Below are positions 18,885 to 22,649 of a stretch of 22,649 bases of DNA, one piece after another. Both the position numbers and the translations under genes were made by a program. Source of the stretch: Botryllus schlosseri (taxonomy: Eukaryota; Chordata; Ascidiacea; Stolidobranchia; Styelidae); NCBI GenBank assembly GCA_000444245.1, contig ATSW01013560.1:1-22649 (forward strand). Reading direction: 5' to 3'. How positions within the stretch are numbered: position 1 is the first letter of the stretch; each line of letters starts with the position of its first letter. The notes under the pieces are model-generated. The model did no database searches. It saw nothing but the letters and a program-made list of their open reading frames with translations, and had not been told where the DNA came from.

Positions 18885-19717
18885 CGCTAGACACATCGTT
18901 CATGACACTATATGATACTGTGAATCACACTGCTGGGTGATATTGAATTCCGTCGAAATCCGCTTCTTGGTATTATATCCATTGCGTTATTATATGCGAT
19001 GGCTATATGGTTAATCAGTTATTCTCACTTTCCTGGTCTGCTCAAAGTTTGCCACTCGTTACTTTGTTATTGCTCGAGCGCTTGTTTTAAACAGAGACTA
19101 CCTGAGCGTTTTTCCAATTTTGAAGTTCTCAAAGTACGGCTAGCCTATAGTTAGTTAGGCTACATAGTGCTGTGCTTGCTCAACCAGATGTGTTTACACT
19201 GATATGCGTCACGATTAGCAGTTTTTGACGTCAACTTGCCTTCTATTTATACTTCCCCGTGACATCTATATGATTTCACTGCTACTTGAACAAACGCATT
19301 CATTTTCATATCCTGCTACGTGTGATTGGATAAAAGCGACACGAAATGGACGTACAGATAGAAATGATGTTTTGTATTATCACTTAATACACTTTCGTAG
19401 GTCTGTCACGAAATAAGGAATCTCCATTTCGACAGGAGGTATAGTGACTCTGATGTCGCCTAATCTATACTCGGAAGACCATTCTCCCGTGAAATAGATA
19501 TTTGATCATTTTTGATGGATTAAATGGATTTAAAGATTTGCGTGTTCGACGATGGTCTTTTTGTAATACAGGTAAATAGTTAACCGAGTAAAATTCGGTT
19601 CACATCTCTTTTGGGGACAGGACATCTTTTCGATGTTGACAATACGAGACTACAAGATTCCAGTATATGCTGCGTGGTAGCCCGTTATTCATGAATGTTG
19701 GAAACCGTTAGAAGAGG
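18885..19717. other. No gene recognised
   Basis: Only short frames, such as 19225-19416, without domain signals, splice context or relatives in the window. Confidence 0.35.
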
Positions 19718-19725
19718 GTACGGAC

Positions 19726-20957
19726 TAGGGTTGGATTATCCGGATAACGGGTAACCAGTTAACCGGTTAACCGGTTAACCGCGGGTATTTCTAATATCTG
19801 ATATCCGGATATAATTCTGCCGGTTAACCGGATAAAAGAGTATCGTTGCTAATGCGTTTTACACTTTTTAATAACCTGCAATAAGTCGTATTCACTGTTG
19901 CGCGCGGCCGATTAGCAAGAAGCGTGTTGTCAATTAGCGGGATGTGTCTGTGCACATTGCACAATGTAACGCGACGCGATCTCCTGCTGCGAAGATCGCT
20001 AAGCGATCTCCCGCTGAGAAGATCGTTAAAATAGGTCATTGATTGTCGCGGACTCGGCTATCGTCGCTGGTCTGATTTATCGCGTCTTCAATCAGCCTAT
20101 AGTTCCGTTGGATACAAGTATCGCATCTGCAATAGGCGTACGAAAGATATCATCGCTGGCCTAACCATCGCGTCTCCGGCCTAGCATGCGTTGGCTCCTA
20201 TCTCTCGATGACTTGGTGACGGTATGCCGTTAAGTGTATTCTGATTAGCATCGCAAAACTGAATGACATCGAATGTTCGCAAACATGTGCGTGCGTGCAA
20301 GCGTAATTGATTCCCGCTGATACCTAATTCGAAAAAAATCGAAACCCCCTCATTTTATTTCAAACACCCCCTTAATTTTCGGCTGGCTGCGTGCCTGACC
20401 ACGTGAATTTCTCAAGGAGGAATTAGAACGAGGTATCATGGCGGCATCAATTCCAGTATCAGCTACTCGTCCTTCTAGTACTCCAAACCTAAACAGAAGA
20501 ATGGTCAAACGGAATGTAAAGTCGTTGAAATTTCCGGGAAACGACCTGCCAACCTTAACGTTTAGACTCTCTACGAAGCGCTTCTTACTATTCAGCCCAC
20601 TTCTGTGGAAGCTGAAAGAGCATTCAATGCATGTGGATTCTTTGTTACAAGATTCCGGTCTCGGCTACAGGTTGCCACAATTGATGCGTTGTGCCTTATA
20701 AGGAGGGCGTTGCATAAGCAGTGAACATTAAATTTGCATGTTTTTTTTCGTATTCGCTCGTACTGCGCGTGTACGTATAGGTCTACTCTGCAATAACACT
20801 GTGTCATGATTTTGCGATCCATTTTTCATACAGTCCTCGTGAAATCGACTGTCTCACTTAGCAGTTATTATCCGGTTAACCGGTTAGATAAATTCCAAAT
20901 ATCCGGATATATCCGTTATCCGGATAGTGAAAATTATTGATATCCAAACTAACCCTA
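19726..20957 (+). mobile_element. hAT transposon relic, 1232 bp
   Basis: The left end TAGGGTTGGATTATCCGG and the right end read inward TAGGGTTAGTTTGGATATC lie within a perfect 8-base duplication gtacggac (19718-19725, 20958-20965). Both subterminal regions are packed with ttaaccgg and tatccgg palindromic motifs, likely multiple transposase-binding sites. It retains transposase C-terminal coding remains. Confidence 0.9.
20438..20724 (+). pseudogene. hAT transposase remnant (C-terminal dimerisation region)
   Basis: From 20566 the frame reads YEALLTIQPTSVEAERAFNA and continues through FRSRLQ and IDALCLIRRAL to a TGA at 20722-20724. This is the hAT C-terminal signature PTSVxxER-F...RSRL...LCxLR. 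Just upstream an in-frame TAG precedes this block, and the sequence related to the preceding residues lies in another frame (ATG at 20438), so the gene is decayed. The rest of the transposase is absent. Confidence 0.75.
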
Positions 20958-20965
20958 GTACGGAC

Positions 20966-21766
20966 CGTTTATCGCAAGGTATCTTAAGATGTGGGTCAGT
21001 TGGTATTTCTGGACGTCAAACATTTTCAAACCAAGAGTGTTGGGTAATGGGGTTTGAACCGAGTAGTACAGTTTTTAAACCATTTCCAGAGTAATTCAAG
21101 AGGTTAATGGGCTTTTAAACATAATCGTTAAACAAATCTGCGACACCTTACGTATTGGAATACTTTTTAGCCAGCCCTCTACTCCGTCTTTGACATGGAT
21201 CGACAAACTTGAGACCGCGAACTAATTTTAGTAGGGCCATGAAATGGCATAATGTTGAATTACGTCATCAGGAAGCTACAAAACCAGATTACAATCCCCG
21301 GACAATGACGCTGTGAGTGGGATTACGCTACCACATCTCGCCAGTGTAGTTAGCTTATTTTAGGCATTTATAAATAGCCTAACTAGAGTCGAAAGGGTCC
21401 GCGACCACAAAATTTTAAGAAGCCTTGTGCTATCAGTAGTTTTGTCTTGTCCTGGAAGCAGCTATGTCCAATTGTACTTGCGAATAAATTAACACCGTTT
21501 CGTTAGTGTCGACTACTCCTCAAGCATCTATGTAACAAAAACGTGCATTACGATCATGTTCGATGCATCTTGAAGCTTTGATTCGGCGAAGAGGATGAAA
21601 TACGGAATGTATTCGTGTAGAAACGGTGAAATTTGTATAAATTCAAAGCATGGGTTTTTCCACGTTGTTGGATATTGAGGGAGGAGGTGTTGTAAGGCAT
21701 ACGAAGGTAGGCTACCTACTCCACCAAAAGTATGCCTACGAGATTCCACTCCAGCACTAACTAGTC
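20966..21766. other. Intergenic; possible SINE head remnant near 21286-21343
   Basis: attacgctaccacatctcgcc near 21323-21343 matches the reversed A-box head of the SINE (ttataccactacgctatctcgcc), and a weak B-box-like aatccccggacaatg lies before it. Nothing else is recognised. Confidence 0.35.
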
Positions 21767-21900
21767 CAGTGGTTCCCAACCTTTTTCGACTCATCGCCCC
21801 CTTTTGAAGCTTCACACCGATCATCGCCCCCCAAATATTGGAAAACTAAAAACAGCACTTCGTCACCCCCCCAAAAAAAACCACCAGACCCCCTCAGCCA
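21767..21900 (+). mobile_element. hAT-like left terminus, right end not found
   Basis: CAGTGGTTCCCAACCTTTTT followed by catcgccccctttt and C-rich runs is the classic left end of an animal hAT MITE. No inverted partner occurs before the window ends, so the extent is unknown. Confidence 0.5.
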
Positions 21901-22427
21901 GTGGGCCTTTTGTCACTACATATCGGCCATACCCTATTTCATGTACTGCTTGGTGAGTCACCGTATTTCGCCTAAACGCGCCAAGCGCGACAAAATTTAT
22001 ATAATTTATGTTCGAATCGGTCAATATGATCGGGAATTGCATATATATTGCAATCAATTTTTTATCCTCTTTCTGCTCGCGTAATTAGATTTACCAGTAG
22101 AGCTGTATGTGGTGTGCTAGAGAAGGTAGGACCCCTAAATATTAATTAAACATCTTCGGCGGAATCGTTGTTATACTGACTTCGTTACATGATGCTATTT
22201 CATGACCTCCTATATTTGCTATGTCAGAAGAAATGGAAATCGTCAAAACGTACCAAACTAAAAGACGCACATGATTTCAAATTGGTATTTCTGCACTGGT
22301 AAATAATTTTTTACTTGCGGGATGGAATTTTTCCTGCAGGGTTAAGGTCGCCAGGACAGGAACATTCGACGCCAGCCATTGAAGCTTCTACAATTAAACA
22401 TATATGTATATATATCGAAGTTTTCGG
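21901..22427. other. No gene recognised
   Basis: AT-rich sequence with a short TATA-type run near 22400. No supportable feature. Confidence 0.35.
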
Positions 22428-22543
22428 TCAGCACAAGGGCATTCCTTTTCGGCCAAGGCCTTCTCGCTGCTGATCGTTCTGGCACACTTCTCGGAGTCGC
22501 ATGTTACATGGCCTCTAACTTCACATGTCTTGATGCGTCGTGG
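22428..22543 (-). CDS. Cysteine-rich open stretch, possible exon
   Basis: This segment is GC-richer than its surroundings. On the minus strand it encodes CEVRGHVTCDSEKCAR followed by an Ala/Glu/Lys run and ECPCADR, giving five cysteines in about 33 residues as in small disulphide-rich extracellular domains. Splice sites are not convincing. The opposite strand is also open (22404-22586), so the coding strand is uncertain and the signal may come only from base composition. Confidence 0.2.
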
Positions 22544-22649
22544 CGCAGTAATGGCTGACGCCGAAGTCTCCCATTTCCATAAATAATGCATATTTTTGTT
22601 GGGTGACTGGTACCTCAAAATCAAGATACATGATAATACTAAATCGCAC

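Noticed and set aside
19740-19785. Telomere-like or satellite array from repeated ttaaccgg
   Set aside because: It is only a few units long and symmetric with the other end of the hAT element, so it belongs to the element's termini.
1-22649. CRISPR arrays, bacterial operons, rRNA
   Set aside because: No regularly spaced short repeats, ribosome-binding sites or rRNA-like sequence are seen. The window is eukaryotic.

Overview
This is eukaryotic genomic DNA, AT-rich and crowded with transposons. A split gene with GT-AG introns, tRNA-derived SINEs and many hAT-type elements with 8-bp target duplications suggest an invertebrate animal. A marine deuterostome such as a tunicate is possible, but nothing here fixes the species. 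Scattered N bases are unresolved assembly positions.

Left part (1 to about 3.8 kb, minus strand): three tightly packed open reading frames, read right to left. They are a transposase of the Merlin/IS1016 (ISXO2-like DDE) family, an 838-residue class-I-like viral envelope glycoprotein, and the start of a third frame with a signal peptide that runs off the left edge. The gaps between the frames are only about 130 and 87 bases. This looks like part of a virus-like DNA element that moves with a Merlin-type transposase, and it is the most notable content of the window. Both long frames look whole, so the copy is probably young.

Middle (3.8 to 15.3 kb): mostly fossil hAT elements, several bounded to the base by terminal inverted repeats and 8-bp duplications (4524-5197, 6061-6670, 9665-12078, 10441-11582, 12162-14840). 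At 9309-12134 four elements are nested, with a SINE at the core. Two exon-like segments (7064-7223, 8349-8445) may be upstream exons of the gene below.

Host gene (15343-15972, plus strand): two exons separated by a 181-base intron, in one continuous frame with consensus splice sites. They encode a divergent C-type-lectin-like domain with a stop codon and a polyadenylation signal downstream. The 5' end, including any signal peptide, is not identified. If 7064-7223 and 8349-8445 belong to it, the TE nest lies in its introns.

Right part (16 to 22.6 kb): a minus-strand SINE with flanking duplications, two further hAT-type elements (17652-18884, 19726-20957, the second with transposase remains), several lone hAT ends, and long stretches where I recognise nothing. 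A GC-richer, cysteine-rich open stretch lies at the extreme right.
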